Source: Anaerolineae bacterium (GTDB lineage Bacteria; Chloroflexota; Anaerolineae; Aggregatilineales; Aggregatilineaceae). Taken from it: a stretch of DNA of 64,000 bases. Positions 42,217 to 52,094 of this stretch are shown piece by piece; position 1 is the stretch's first letter; every line of letters begins with the position of its first letter. The DNA lies in the NCBI GenBank assembly GCA_023382715.1, contig JAHDWP010000012.1, positions 17,709 through 81,708 on the forward strand, given 5' to 3'. The notes beneath the pieces were generated by a model. That model worked only from the letters and a program-made list of their open reading frames with translations. It searched no databases and was not told the DNA's origin. Position numbers and translations under genes: made by a program.

Positions 42217-44198
42217 CGAATCTGCCTCAGCCGCCCCAGCCTGCGTTGCGCTGGCGTGCGCCGCAGGCGATCGACCAGCGCCCGCCAGCCGGAACCCCGC
42301 CCGACCAGCGTCAGGCGCGGACTGCGGCGCAGCGCCCGGTGATAGGCCCACCATTCGATGGCCAGCAGCGCCAGCCCTGCGCCCACAACCCAGGGCCAAT
42401 ACTCGCGGCGTCCGGTTTCCTGGCGGGCGTCGCGGCTGATCTCCGCCGTGCCCACCCGGATGCTCTCGCGCGGGGCGATGGCGCTCTCCGCCGCGTCGAA
42501 CAGGTTGACGGCGAAGGACTCGCTCCGTATTGCTGCGCCCCCTTTGCGCAGCGTGACCTCGTACAGGCCCGGCGTCAGCGTGTCCGCGAAGATAGCGGTG
42601 CTCGCGCTCGCCGCCAGCGCCCTGCTCTTCCCATCCGGCAGGCGCACCGACACCTCGTCCGCGTCTTCGATGAAGCGCACCGTCACCGGCGCGCCCGGCG
42701 TCAGGCTGGCCGGGGCATCGGTGATGCGCGGCGGCGAAAACCAGGCCGCCAGCTCGGCGATCAGGATCGGCCAGGCAGGTTGCAGCACCATGTCCGTGTT
42801 GGGATAGCGCGCGTCAAAGGGCAGGATGGCCACCTGGCGCGCGCCCACTTCCCCGGCGACCACGAGTGGAAACCCGTCCACGCTGGCCAGCGTCGTGGCC
42901 CAGGCCGTCCCGCTTAGCTCGCGGAACAGGGCCACGCGCACCGTCTCCATGTAGACGGCCAGGTTGCGCGTGCGCGGGTCAGCCGGGTGCACGGCGACCG
43001 TCCCGACCTGCGCGCGCTCCGCCCCGACCTGGAAGAAGGCCGCTCCGGTCGGGGGATTGATCAGCAGCAGGTCGGCGTCGGGCAGGTCAGCGGGCAGCAC
43101 GCCGTCGAGCACCACCAGGTCAAACGGCTCAGCGGGCAGCGCGCCCGCCGGGGCCATCTTGAACAGCTCGACCCCGCGCAGGCTGCGGAAGATCTGCTCC
43201 AGGAACAGATTCCCCCCGGTGACCAGCAGCACGCGCCCCGCCCCGCCCCGGTCGCGCACGGCGTAGGCGCGGTTGTCGGCGAGCAGATAGTCGCGCCCGG
43301 CGGCGCGGGCGGGCATGGTCAGGTGAGCGGCCAGCGTCTCGAAGTCCGGCGGCAGCTCGATGTCGAAGATGTCCACATAGCCGCGCGCGGGCACCGCGTA
43401 GCGGCGCGCCGTGTAGAGCACGTCGCTGCCGTCCAGGCGCACGTCGAGGATCACCTCTGTGTCCTGATCGCCGTAATTGCTGATCCGCGCGAAAAGCTGC
43501 GGCGGGCGTCCCGGCAGGGAGTCCGTCGCCAGGGCGGAGATCGCCAGGTTGCCCGCTTCCGCACCCACAGGCACGTAGCGCACATCGCCGGGCACGGGCG
43601 GCAGGTCGGCGGGCAGGCCGCCATCGGAGACGATGACCACCTTCAACTCGCTGACGCCCACCGCCCCCGCCGCCGCCAGAGTCAGCGCGGCCAGCCAGTC
43701 GGCGCCGGCGTCGCCCGGCCCGGCGTCGGCAATCGCCTGGCGCAGCACCATCTTGTCGCGCGAGGCCGCCGCCAGCACTTCCGGCACAGCGGCCACGCGA
43801 ATGACGGTCATCGTGTCGTCCGCGCCGAGCGCGTCCACCATCTCCAGCGCCACCTGGCGGGCCTGGGCGAAGCGGCTCGGCGTCACGTCGGTCGCCCCCA
43901 TGCTGGCCGAAGCGTCGAGCAGCAGCACGATGCGCCCGCCGGTGATGGTGCTGATCGTCTGGAAGGGGCGAGCCAGGGCCGCCACCAGCGCCGCCAGCGC
44001 CAGCAGTTGCAACAGCAGCAGCCAGCTCAAGCGCAGCCGTTGCCAGGGCGCGTTGGCCTCGCGGTCGCGCACAAGCTGCTGCCAGAGGAACGTGCTGGAG
44101 ATCGGCTGCTCGATGCGGCGCAGGCGCAGCATGTACAGCGCGATGATCGGCAGCGCCAGCGCACCCAGCGCGAAAGCCAGCGGCGTGAGAAAGGACAT
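42213..44198 (-). CDS. BatA-like von Willebrand membrane protein
   Basis: 661 aa. The N-terminal BatA module has two transmembrane helices (LTPLAFALGALALPIIALYM; WLLLLQLLALAALVAALARP) around a cytoplasmic hairpin RRIEQPISS. The VWA domain begins with GGRIVLLLDASASM (D95-A-S97-A-S99, a complete MIDAS), a C-terminal beta-sandwich part follows, then a final transmembrane helix. In Bat/MoxR operons these proteins sit in the membrane as ligand-binding subunits that a MoxR ATPase may remodel. It overlaps the 990-aa gene (ATGA) and follows the GT39 gene by 5 nt. Confidence 0.9.
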   Translation of the reverse strand: MSFLTPLAFALGALALPIIALYMLRLRRIEQPISSTFLWQQLVRDREANAPWQRLRLSWLLLLQLLALAALVAALARPFQTISTITGGRIVLLLDASASMGATDVTPSRFAQARQVALEMVDALGADDTMTVIRVAAVPEVLAAASRDKMVLRQAIADAGPGDAGADWLAALTLAAAGAVGVSELKVVIVSDGGLPADLPPVPGDVRYVPVGAEAGNLAISALATDSLPGRPPQLFARISNYGDQDTEVILDVRLDGSDVLYTARRYAVPARGYVDIFDIELPPDFETLAAHLTMPARAAGRDYLLADNRAYAVRDRGGAGRVLLVTGGNLFLEQIFRSLRGVELFKMAPAGALPAEPFDLVVLDGVLPADLPDADLLLINPPTGAAFFQVGAERAQVGTVAVHPADPRTRNLAVYMETVRVALFRELSGTAWATTLASVDGFPLVVAGEVGARQVAILPFDARYPNTDMVLQPAWPILIAELAAWFSPPRITDAPASLTPGAPVTVRFIEDADEVSVRLPDGKSRALAASASTAIFADTLTPGLYEVTLRKGGAAIRSESFAVNLFDAAESAIAPRESIRVGTAEISRDARQETGRREYWPWVVGAGLALLAIEWWAYHRALRRSPRLTLVGRGSGWRALVDRLRRTPAQRRLGRLRQIR

Positions 44199-44203
44199 AC
44201 CCC

Positions 44204-46870
44204 TTACCTGACCACTATCTCGACCGGCAGGATGGCGTGATCGGCGCCGCTCGTTGTCAAAACGCGCGCGCCCGTCTGCGGATCGTAGAAGCCCACCTCC
44301 AGGCGCGCCGGCCCGCGATAGGTGCGCCCTTCGTCGTTGAAGACGAGCGTGTAGGAGTCGGCGAGATATTCGCCCGCCACCCAGCTCGTCGTGGGCCGCG
44401 TACCCTGCCCCGGCACATCATCGTGCTGGGCGATGACTCGCCCAGCGTCGTTGAGCAGGTGCGTGAACACGCGGTACGACACGCCCGGCGTCTCCGTGAC
44501 GCGCCAGACCAGCGTCAACCCAAGCGCCTCGTCCGGCGAAATCTTCGTCTGCGCAACGCTGAACCCTTCCAGCACGGCCACGCCCTGGAACTCGGTCAGC
44601 ACTGCCGTGTCGTAGGGCGGCGGCGCGAAGAGGCGCTCCGTCCGCTCGACGGTGTACTCGGCCAGCATCACCGGCGGCTGGCCCGGCGCTTCCAGGGTGA
44701 GCGCCGCCGCGCCCTCCGCTTCGGCGGGCACGAGGAGCGCGTGCCAGTCCAGGCTGTAGCCCGGATAGACTCGCACCGGCCCGTCAGCGCCCCACCCGTC
44801 CCCGCGCAGCGCCAGCGTCGCGCCCGCCCAGGGGCCAGCGGCGCAGCAGTCCGGCACGGCCAGCCAGCGCAGGGCAACCCGCAGCTCCTGCCCGGCGGCG
44901 AGCGCACCCCCGCGCGCGTCGTGGCCCACGAGAGCCACGCCGACCGCAGGCACCGCCAGCGGCTCAGCGTCGCCGGGCGGCAGGGCGCGGGCGCTCTCTG
45001 GCGGCGCAACCGTCGCCAGGGTCAGCGCCTTGCCCGCCGGGACGCCATTCACCAGCCGATCCAGGCCGTCTGGATGATCCGCGCTGAAGAGGATCGTCCG
45101 CAGCGCGTAATCGCCGGGCGGCGCGCCTGCCGGGAAGCGCAGCAGGCTGAACGCCTCGCCGCGCGCGCCCGTCTTCCAGAGCGACGTGGGAGCCTGCTCG
45201 TCGTCGCGGATGTCCGTGTCGCTGCGGGCCAGCACCCAGCCCGGCGGATCGCTCGTCAGCAGTCGCGCCGATACGCGCCAGTCTTCGCTTGTCGCGGCGG
45301 GCAGCGCCCACTCTGTGTGCAGGCAGACGGTCTGCCCGCCGCCGTGCGCAGCGCTCAGCAGGTCGAGCGCGCCGAAGGAGTCCGCGCGCGGGGTGCTCGA
45401 CGCGAGCGCCAGCGGGCGCGCAACCGTGTAGCCCGTCGTGCTGAGACCCTGTACGGTAAACGTCTCGCCCCGCTCCCCGGCGGATTCCAACAGGCAGGGG
45501 AACATGCCGCGCAGGTCGGCGGGAAGCTGGAACCACGTCAGCAGCTCGACGTGTGTCGGGCCTTCGCGCCCAGCCAGCGCCTCGTTGATGGCGCGCATGG
45601 TCTCTTCGGCGCTGCTGTGCAGCTCCACGCCGACGAACTGCGCCGCGATCCCCAGCCGGTCGGCGTAGTACACGTCCAGCGCCGGCTCCCAGCCGTAGGG
45701 GATGACGATCAGCGCGTCGGCGGGCAGCGCGGCGTAGTGCTCCGCTACCGCGCGAAAGTCGTCGTGCTGGTAGGCTGGCTTGTCAAAGAGCACCACAAAG
45801 CTCGCCGCGCCCGTCCCCGCCGCCAGCGCCAGAGCGCCCACCCCGGCCAGCCGCCGCATTTCGGCGTGAATGGGCAGGCTGTGCGCGGCTGCCGCCACCA
45901 GCATCAGCGTCGCCGGGACGCCGGCCACGTAGTAGCGCGGGTGGAAGTCTATGCTCGCCGCGTGCAGCATGACCGTCGCCAGGGCGGGCAGCAGGATCGC
46001 CTGCGAGAGCAGCAGCAGCGCATAGCGCCGCCGGTTCCACAGCAAGGTGACGACGATGGCCAGCAGCAGAGCCACGCCGAGCGCGGCGCTGCCGATCTCC
46101 ACCGCCGTCTCCGCGCCGATCATCGTCGGCAGCGGAGCGAAATAGCCGCGCCAGATGTCCCAGATCAGCCCCGGCGAGGGGCGCGGCGGCGTGTTGAGCG
46201 GCGTGCCGCTCGGCGCCTGGCCCAGCAGCCAGGGCAGATAGGCCAGCAGCAGCGCACCCTGCCCCGCCGCCCACAGCGCCAGCCGCCGCCAATGCCGCCC
46301 GGCCAGCCAGACGCCGCCCACAACCAGGTTGAGCCAGGCCACGACCGTGACGCCGAGATTGTGCGTGTAGAGCAGCAGCAGCTCGGCGGCCAGCAGCGCG
46401 ATCCAGGCGCGCCGGGCGCGCGGATCGGCCAGCAGGCGCTCAGTCAGCGCCAGGATCAGCGTGGTCAGCAGCGGCACGGCGACATACGCGCGAACTTCGC
46501 GCGCGTAGGCCCACAGCAGCGGCGACAGCGCCAGCAGCAGCGCGGCCAGCAGCCCGGCGTCCCGCCCGGCCCAGCGGCGCGTCACGCTCGCCGCCAGCGC
46601 GACGGTGATGGCGTCCAGCACCACTGACCCGTAGCGCAGCGCCAGCGGGGAGTCCCCGGCCCCGCGCCACAGCCCGTGCACCAGCGCGTAGTAGGCGACC
46701 GGCGTCTTGTCGTCCGGCGTGTGGACCGGATCGCGGACGGCGCGGATAGACCAGCCTTCGTCGTGCCATACGCTCGGCTCGCCCACGTCCCACAGCCGCA
46801 GGGCGAACGCGCCGAACAGGATCGCCGCCAGCACCAGCAGGCGCGGGTACCTCGAAGACGCCCGGCCCAT
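44204..46870 (-). CDS. GT39/ArnT-like membrane glycosyltransferase with long extracytoplasmic domain
   Basis: 888 aa from the ATG at 46870, in a TGATG overlap with the DUF58 gene. The first loop has WHDEGWS (D37-E38), the catalytic acidic pair typical of GT-C enzymes, then about 10 transmembrane helices to roughly residue 390. The last 450 residues are extracytoplasmic, beta-rich and unrelated to the core. GT-C enzymes use lipid-linked sugars to modify proteins or lipids outside the membrane. Its presence in a MoxR/VWA operon is unusual and suggests a glycosylated product of the operon. Confidence 0.87.
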   Translation of the reverse strand: MGRASSRYPRLLVLAAILFGAFALRLWDVGEPSVWHDEGWSIRAVRDPVHTPDDKTPVAYYALVHGLWRGAGDSPLALRYGSVVLDAITVALAASVTRRWAGRDAGLLAALLLALSPLLWAYAREVRAYVAVPLLTTLILALTERLLADPRARRAWIALLAAELLLLYTHNLGVTVVAWLNLVVGGVWLAGRHWRRLALWAAGQGALLLAYLPWLLGQAPSGTPLNTPPRPSPGLIWDIWRGYFAPLPTMIGAETAVEIGSAALGVALLLAIVVTLLWNRRRYALLLLSQAILLPALATVMLHAASIDFHPRYYVAGVPATLMLVAAAAHSLPIHAEMRRLAGVGALALAAGTGAASFVVLFDKPAYQHDDFRAVAEHYAALPADALIVIPYGWEPALDVYYADRLGIAAQFVGVELHSSAEETMRAINEALAGREGPTHVELLTWFQLPADLRGMFPCLLESAGERGETFTVQGLSTTGYTVARPLALASSTPRADSFGALDLLSAAHGGGQTVCLHTEWALPAATSEDWRVSARLLTSDPPGWVLARSDTDIRDDEQAPTSLWKTGARGEAFSLLRFPAGAPPGDYALRTILFSADHPDGLDRLVNGVPAGKALTLATVAPPESARALPPGDAEPLAVPAVGVALVGHDARGGALAAGQELRVALRWLAVPDCCAAGPWAGATLALRGDGWGADGPVRVYPGYSLDWHALLVPAEAEGAAALTLEAPGQPPVMLAEYTVERTERLFAPPPYDTAVLTEFQGVAVLEGFSVAQTKISPDEALGLTLVWRVTETPGVSYRVFTHLLNDAGRVIAQHDDVPGQGTRPTTSWVAGEYLADSYTLVFNDEGRTYRGPARLEVGFYDPQTGARVLTTSGADHAILPVEIVVR

Positions 46871-47766
46871 CACTGCACCACGCGCGCCTGGCGAAGCTGC
46901 AACAGGATGACCTGTTCCCAGGGGGCATGGGTCACCAGCGGGACGAAGTGCACCCCGCGCCGTGTGCAGAGTGCGCCGATCTCTGCCTGCCACGCGGTCA
47001 GCCGCTGGACGTAGAGTTCCTTCATCGCCGCGTCAATCGTCACCTCTTGCGGCGCGCCCGTCTCGACATCAACCAGCTTCAGGTCGCCGCTGATCACCGG
47101 ATCAACCTCGTCCGGCGAGAGCACCTGGATCACGGTGACTTCGTGCCCGCGCCCTTGCAGCGCCCACAGCCCGTCGGCAAACCCTTCGGGGGCCAGCAGG
47201 TCCGACAGGACAATGCACACCCCCGCGCGGGCCGCGCGCCGCGCATAGGCCGCCAGCGCGCCGCCGAGCCGGATCGCGCCCCCAGGCTGGCGCTCCTCCA
47301 GCCAGCCGAGCAGGTCCGGCGTCCGCCCGCGCCCGCGCAGCGGCCCCCACGTCTCCACGTCGTCGCCGCGCAGGGCAGCAATCGTCACCTGGTCGCCGCC
47401 GCTCAGGGCGATGGTCGCCAGGCCCGCCGCCAGCCGCCTGGCGAAGAGGAACTTGTGCTGGTCGCGCTCGCCACCGCGTGGCCAGTCCATGCTCGCCGAG
47501 GAATCCACGATCAGGTGCACGGCGAGGTCTTCTTCGTCTTCTACCAGCTTGACAAAGGCGCGCCCCAGGCGAGCGTAGATGTTCCAGTCCACGCGGCGCA
47601 GGTCGTCGCCGCGCGCGTAGTTGCGATAATCGGCGAACTCAATGCTCGTGCCGCGCCTGGTCGAGCGGCGCTCGCCCTTGATCGCGCCTGCACGCACCTG
47701 GTTGGCGATGATCGTCAGCCGCTCCAGCTTGCGCAGCGTTTTCTCGTCGAAGATGCGTTCGGCCAT
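46870..47766 (-). CDS. DUF58 family protein
   Basis: 298 aa from the ATG at 47766, with GGAG about 10 nt upstream; an upstream in-frame ATG has weaker support. It has the DUF58 features KGERRSTRRGTSIEFADYRN, GDDLRRVDWNIYARLGRAFV and LIVDSSASMDWP, a VWA-like MIDAS. DUF58 proteins accompany MoxR ATPases in almost all Bat-type operons and are thought to be their substrates or adaptors. No membrane segment is seen, so it is likely cytoplasmic. It overlaps the glycosyltransferase gene by one codon (TGATG). Confidence 0.93.
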   Translation of the reverse strand: MAERIFDEKTLRKLERLTIIANQVRAGAIKGERRSTRRGTSIEFADYRNYARGDDLRRVDWNIYARLGRAFVKLVEDEEDLAVHLIVDSSASMDWPRGGERDQHKFLFARRLAAGLATIALSGGDQVTIAALRGDDVETWGPLRGRGRTPDLLGWLEERQPGGAIRLGGALAAYARRAARAGVCIVLSDLLAPEGFADGLWALQGRGHEVTVIQVLSPDEVDPVISGDLKLVDVETGAPQEVTIDAAMKELYVQRLTAWQAEIGALCTRRGVHFVPLVTHAPWEQVILLQLRQARVVQ

Positions 47767-47805
47767 CAGGTGCTCGCTCCGCGCGCCCCGCTTCCTCACC
47801 AGGTT

Positions 47806-48696
47806 CTACGACGTGATGTCCTGCCGCCGGAAGAACAGCCCGGTCAGCAGGATCAGGCCGGCCACCCAGGTCGCCAGCACCAGCACCGAAAACTCCAGGC
47901 TGTCGGACAGCACGATCCCCGCGTGCGCCCCGTTTTCGTAGGGGCGCACGACGCTGGGGGCTTTCTCGTTAATCCAGCTTGCCACGTTGAGCAGGTTGTA
48001 GCCCGGCGTGAAGCGATAGGCGAGCACCACCTTGGGGATGTCCAGCAGCCAGCCGATCAGCAGCAGCACGACAATGGACAGGCTCTCGGCGAACGTCCCG
48101 GCGAAGCCGACGATCACGCCGCCCAGGATAGAGCGGGTGAGCATCCCCGCCAGCGCCGCGTAACCCGCCGCGATGATCGTTGAGGTGAAAGCCAGCGCCG
48201 CGGCCAGCGCGTAATCGCCGGCGAAGTCGCGGATCACCCCCGCCGTGACGCGCGGCCCATAGGAGGCCCCGGCAATCTGCGCCAGCACGCCCCATCCCGC
48301 CGCCCACAGCACCGACATCAGCGCAAAGGCCAGCACGACGAACACGCCCAGAGCGACGAACTTGACCAGCACCAGCGCGAAGCGCCGGTTGCGCGGCACG
48401 ATGTTCTTCCAGGTGCCCCACTGGTACTCGCCAGCGAACACCACCGCCGTGAAGCCGAGCAGGATCAGGCGGCCAAGCGGGTTGTTGGGAAAGCTCCACA
48501 CGCTAATGGCCTGCTCTGTCCACAGCGCCGCCTCGTCCTGGCGAAAGCCCTGGCGCGCGGCTGACGACAGCAGCAGGACGACCCCAGCGATCAGCAGGAA
48601 AGCCAGCGCGCCAAGCGGGAAAATCCACACCAGACACCCGGCCACCCAGCGATTGCCCGCGATCTTGAGCCACTCGGCGCGGAACAGGTCACGCAT
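47806..48696 (-). CDS. ABC-2 type transporter permease (exporter 1)
   Basis: 296 aa from the ATG at 48696, 8 nt before the end of the ATPase gene. It has about six hydrophobic segments, an N-terminal MRDLFRAEWLKIAGNRWV, and the internal EYQWGTWKNIVPRNRR and TPGYNLLNVASWINEKAP regions typical of ABC-2 permeases of the NatB/antibiotic-export type. It pairs with the ATPase encoded directly upstream. Substrate unknown. It sits between ABC ATPase and DUF58 genes. Confidence 0.88.
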   Translation of the reverse strand: MRDLFRAEWLKIAGNRWVAGCLVWIFPLGALAFLLIAGVVLLLSSAARQGFRQDEAALWTEQAISVWSFPNNPLGRLILLGFTAVVFAGEYQWGTWKNIVPRNRRFALVLVKFVALGVFVVLAFALMSVLWAAGWGVLAQIAGASYGPRVTAGVIRDFAGDYALAAALAFTSTIIAAGYAALAGMLTRSILGGVIVGFAGTFAESLSIVVLLLIGWLLDIPKVVLAYRFTPGYNLLNVASWINEKAPSVVRPYENGAHAGIVLSDSLEFSVLVLATWVAGLILLTGLFFRRQDITS

Positions 48697-49615
48697 GGGC
48701 AAAGCCCTCCTGCACCACCGCGAGAAAGTACTCTTCGAGCGTCTGGCGCTGGCCGGTCACCTGGTACACGTCCACGCCCGCCGCCACAAGCTGGCGGATG
48801 ACCTGCGGCGACTCGTCGCGGCGCGCGCTGACCGTCAGCCACGTCTCGTTGACGGTCAGCGGCCAGTGGGCGCGCAGCACCTCCGCCGCGCGTGGCAAGG
48901 GCTGGGCCTCCACGCGCAGGGTGTTCTTGCCGGCCAGCAGCTCCTCGACCGCACCCTCGCGCACGATCTCGCCCAGGTTGATGATCGCCACCCGGTCACA
49001 GACCTGCTCGACCTCGCCCAGCAGGTGGCTGGACAGGAACACGGTCTTGCCGTGCTCGTCGGCCAGCTCGCGGATAAACGTGCGTATCTCGTGCATCCCG
49101 CTGGGGTCGAGGCCGTTGGTCGGCTCGTCCAGAATCAGCAGATCGGGGTCGCCGAGCAGGGCCGCCGCCAGCCCCAGCCGCTGCTTCATGCCGGTCGAGT
49201 ACCCCTTGACGCGCTGCGCAGCCCGCTCGGCCAGCCCCACCTGGGCCAGCAGCGTCTCGATGCGCGCCGGATCGTAGCAGTTGGCCGTGCGCGCCAGCAC
49301 TTCGAGGTTCCTGCGCCCGCTCAGGAAGGGGTAGAAAGCGGCGCCCTCGACCAGCGCGCCCACGCGCCGCAGCACGCCGTGCTGCCGCCGGACATGCTGG
49401 CCGTAGAGGTAAGCGTCGCCGGATGTGGGGTAAATCAGGCCCAGCAGCATCCTGATGGTGGTAGACTTGCCCGCCCCATTCGGCCCCAGGAAGCCGTAAA
49501 CCTGGCCTACCGGCACTTCCAGGCTCAGGTCTTTGACGGCCTGAATGCGCTTCCTGGCGCGGCGCCCGAACGTCTTGTTCAGGCCGCGCGTCTGGATGGC
49601 GACTGTCTGGCTCAT
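48689..49615 (-). CDS. ABC transporter ATP-binding protein (exporter 1)
   Basis: 308 aa, CcmA/NatA type. Walker A GPNGAGKST, the signature GYSTGMKQRLGLAAALLGDP, Walker B LLILDEPTNGLDP and the H-loop LSSHLL are all intact. Beyond the nucleotide-binding domain a C-terminal 80-residue part (EELLAGKNTLRVEAQPLPRA) resembles the DUF4162 tail of ABC-2 exporters. It starts in an ATGA overlap with the preceding gene and overlaps the permease start, so all three are coupled. Confidence 0.95.
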   Translation of the reverse strand: MSQTVAIQTRGLNKTFGRRARKRIQAVKDLSLEVPVGQVYGFLGPNGAGKSTTIRMLLGLIYPTSGDAYLYGQHVRRQHGVLRRVGALVEGAAFYPFLSGRRNLEVLARTANCYDPARIETLLAQVGLAERAAQRVKGYSTGMKQRLGLAAALLGDPDLLILDEPTNGLDPSGMHEIRTFIRELADEHGKTVFLSSHLLGEVEQVCDRVAIINLGEIVREGAVEELLAGKNTLRVEAQPLPRAAEVLRAHWPLTVNETWLTVSARRDESPQVIRQLVAAGVDVYQVTGQRQTLEEYFLAVVQEGFAHA

Positions 49616-50223
49616 GCGGATGGTGCCTCTCGCTCGCGCAGCGTATCCAGCAGAGGGGCGACGCGAATCGCCAGCAGCACCTGGAAGAGGCGGAGCACAA
49701 CCGCTACGCGCGCCCCCGCCTCTAGCTGACTGCCGCGCACGGCTGCCAGCAAGCCGTCAATCAGCGCGCGCCGCCGGGCGAAGGGCAATTCAGGCTGCGC
49801 CTCGCGCGAAAGCTCCCACAGCAAGCGGTAGAGGTGCCAGACGGCCTCCTCGTGCACCGAGGCAAATTCGCGCTCCCACGCCCTGACGTGCTGGAAGGTA
49901 GAGAGCGTCTCCAGCGCCGCCGCCAGCCCGCCGGAGAGCAGATTGCTGATCGCGCGCGCGCGGTCGGCGGCCAGCGCCTCCAGCACATCGTGCAGAGCGA
50001 TGACCCCCACCGACCCGGCGGCCAGGTGCGCCGCCGAAGAGCTGTGCTCTTTGGAGGTCAGCTTGCCGGTCACGCAGCTCACATAGCAATAGAACTGGCG
50101 CAGTACATCGCGCGCAGCCTCGGCCTCCGGCCCCTCCAGCGCCAGCAGGTGCGGGTGCAGCGCCCACAGGTCGTCCGCCGTCGGCACGGCGAGGATGCGC
50201 TCCAGAAGCGGCTCAAGTCTCAT
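49612..50223 (-). CDS. Helical cytoplasmic protein of the MoxR operon, unknown function
   Basis: 203 aa from the ATG at 50223, with GGAG about 10 nt upstream, 4 nt after the moxR stop. It is soluble and all-helical, with many Ala, Leu and Arg, and two Cys near the middle (YCYVSCVTGKLT). No recognised family and no catalytic motif. Its stop overlaps the ABC ATPase start (ATGA). Placement between MoxR and the exporter genes suggests an adaptor or regulator. Confidence 0.72.
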   Translation of the reverse strand: MRLEPLLERILAVPTADDLWALHPHLLALEGPEAEAARDVLRQFYCYVSCVTGKLTSKEHSSSAAHLAAGSVGVIALHDVLEALAADRARAISNLLSGGLAAALETLSTFQHVRAWEREFASVHEEAVWHLYRLLWELSREAQPELPFARRRALIDGLLAAVRGSQLEAGARVAVVLRLFQVLLAIRVAPLLDTLREREAPSA

Positions 50224-50227
50224 CGGG

Positions 50228-51238
<1,011 letters not shown>

Positions 51239-51280
51239 GGGTCGTTGGCCCTTCTGTGCGGGTATGGTTGTTAGTTTTGG

Positions 51281-51400
51281 GTTATTGGTTATTGGTAAGA
51301 GCGGTTGTTTGAGTGCGTCTTGCAGCAGGCAGCTATTTGCTCATCAGAACCGCCCGTCAGAATCATTCGCCACCCGTACCAATAACCAACCACCAATCAC
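51281..51400. repeat. Inverted repeat, family C
   Basis: GTTATTGGTTATTGGT (51281-51296) on the left and ACCAATAACCAACCACCA (51379 onward) on the right pair over about 10-14 bases around an 82-nt loop. The motif is shared with 36224-36318. Confidence 0.65.
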
Positions 51401-51405
51401 CCCCA

Positions 51406-52062
51406 TCACACCGGAGACTGCGGGATATTGGGGAATATCGTGTTGCCCTCGGCATTGATCGCGGTGATCACGTTCGCGCCGGTCACGCCGGGCCGTACCA
51501 GCAGGAAGCCCCCCGACTGGGGAGTCGTTTGCTGGCTGCTGCCATCGCTGAACTGGACGGCGATGGCCGTCACCGCCGGGTCGAGCACGCGCCCAAAGAC
51601 GATAGTGTAGGGCTGCTGGTCCGATGTCAGGAAGAACGTGACAGCAGCCAGCGCCCCGGCGGCGGGCGAATCAGCGCAGACCAGCGCGCCATTGTTCGGC
51701 TGCCACACCCCCCCAGCCGGGGCGAGCAGCAGATAGCCGGCACAGGGCACGCTGCCCGCGCCCGTGTACGAGAAGCCTTGCAGCCGGTCTGGCGGGTACA
51801 ACTGGTCGTGCCACACCAGCAGGCTGGCGGGCGTCTGGCCCCGACTGGCGATGAACTGCCCCACCAGCGCATCCGGCGCAGGCGTCGCCTCGGTTCTGCC
51901 CCCGTCCGGCAGCGCGCTGGTGGCCGTTGGGAACGCTGCATACGGGGCCAGGGCCGTCTGAGTCAGATTGGCGTTGCTCACCGGTTGGATACAGCCCGCC
52001 AGCAAGCCCACGCCCAGCAGCGCGACGGCCAGCCCTCCCCACAGCACTCGAAGCCTCTTCAC
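51406..52062 (-). CDS. Small lipoprotein of the MoxR operon
   Basis: 218 aa with a GTG start at 52062, supported by GGGAAGAG. An ATG 12 codons upstream overlaps the preceding stop (ATGA) and is an alternative. The signal sequence LRVLWGGLAVALLGVGLLAGC carries a lipobox LAGC. The rest is a beta-rich domain with Pro/Thr/Ala-rich patches (SALPDGGRTEATPAPDAL) and no family match. It lies between the coiled-coil membrane protein and moxR, so it may belong to the assembled complex. Confidence 0.72.
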   Translation of the reverse strand: MKRLRVLWGGLAVALLGVGLLAGCIQPVSNANLTQTALAPYAAFPTATSALPDGGRTEATPAPDALVGQFIASRGQTPASLLVWHDQLYPPDRLQGFSYTGAGSVPCAGYLLLAPAGGVWQPNNGALVCADSPAAGALAAVTFFLTSDQQPYTIVFGRVLDPAVTAIAVQFSDGSSQQTTPQSGGFLLVRPGVTGANVITAINAEGNTIFPNIPQSPV

Positions 52063-52094
52063 CGCGTCTCTTCCCTTTGTTGTAACCCAGGCCC

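Noticed and set aside
44237..46627. Long plus-strand open frame of 796 codons antisense to the GT39 gene
   Set aside because: Composition is dominated by Arg, Gln, His and Gly, as expected for the shadow of a GC-rich gene. No start context and no motif; the opposite strand encodes a clear GT-C protein.
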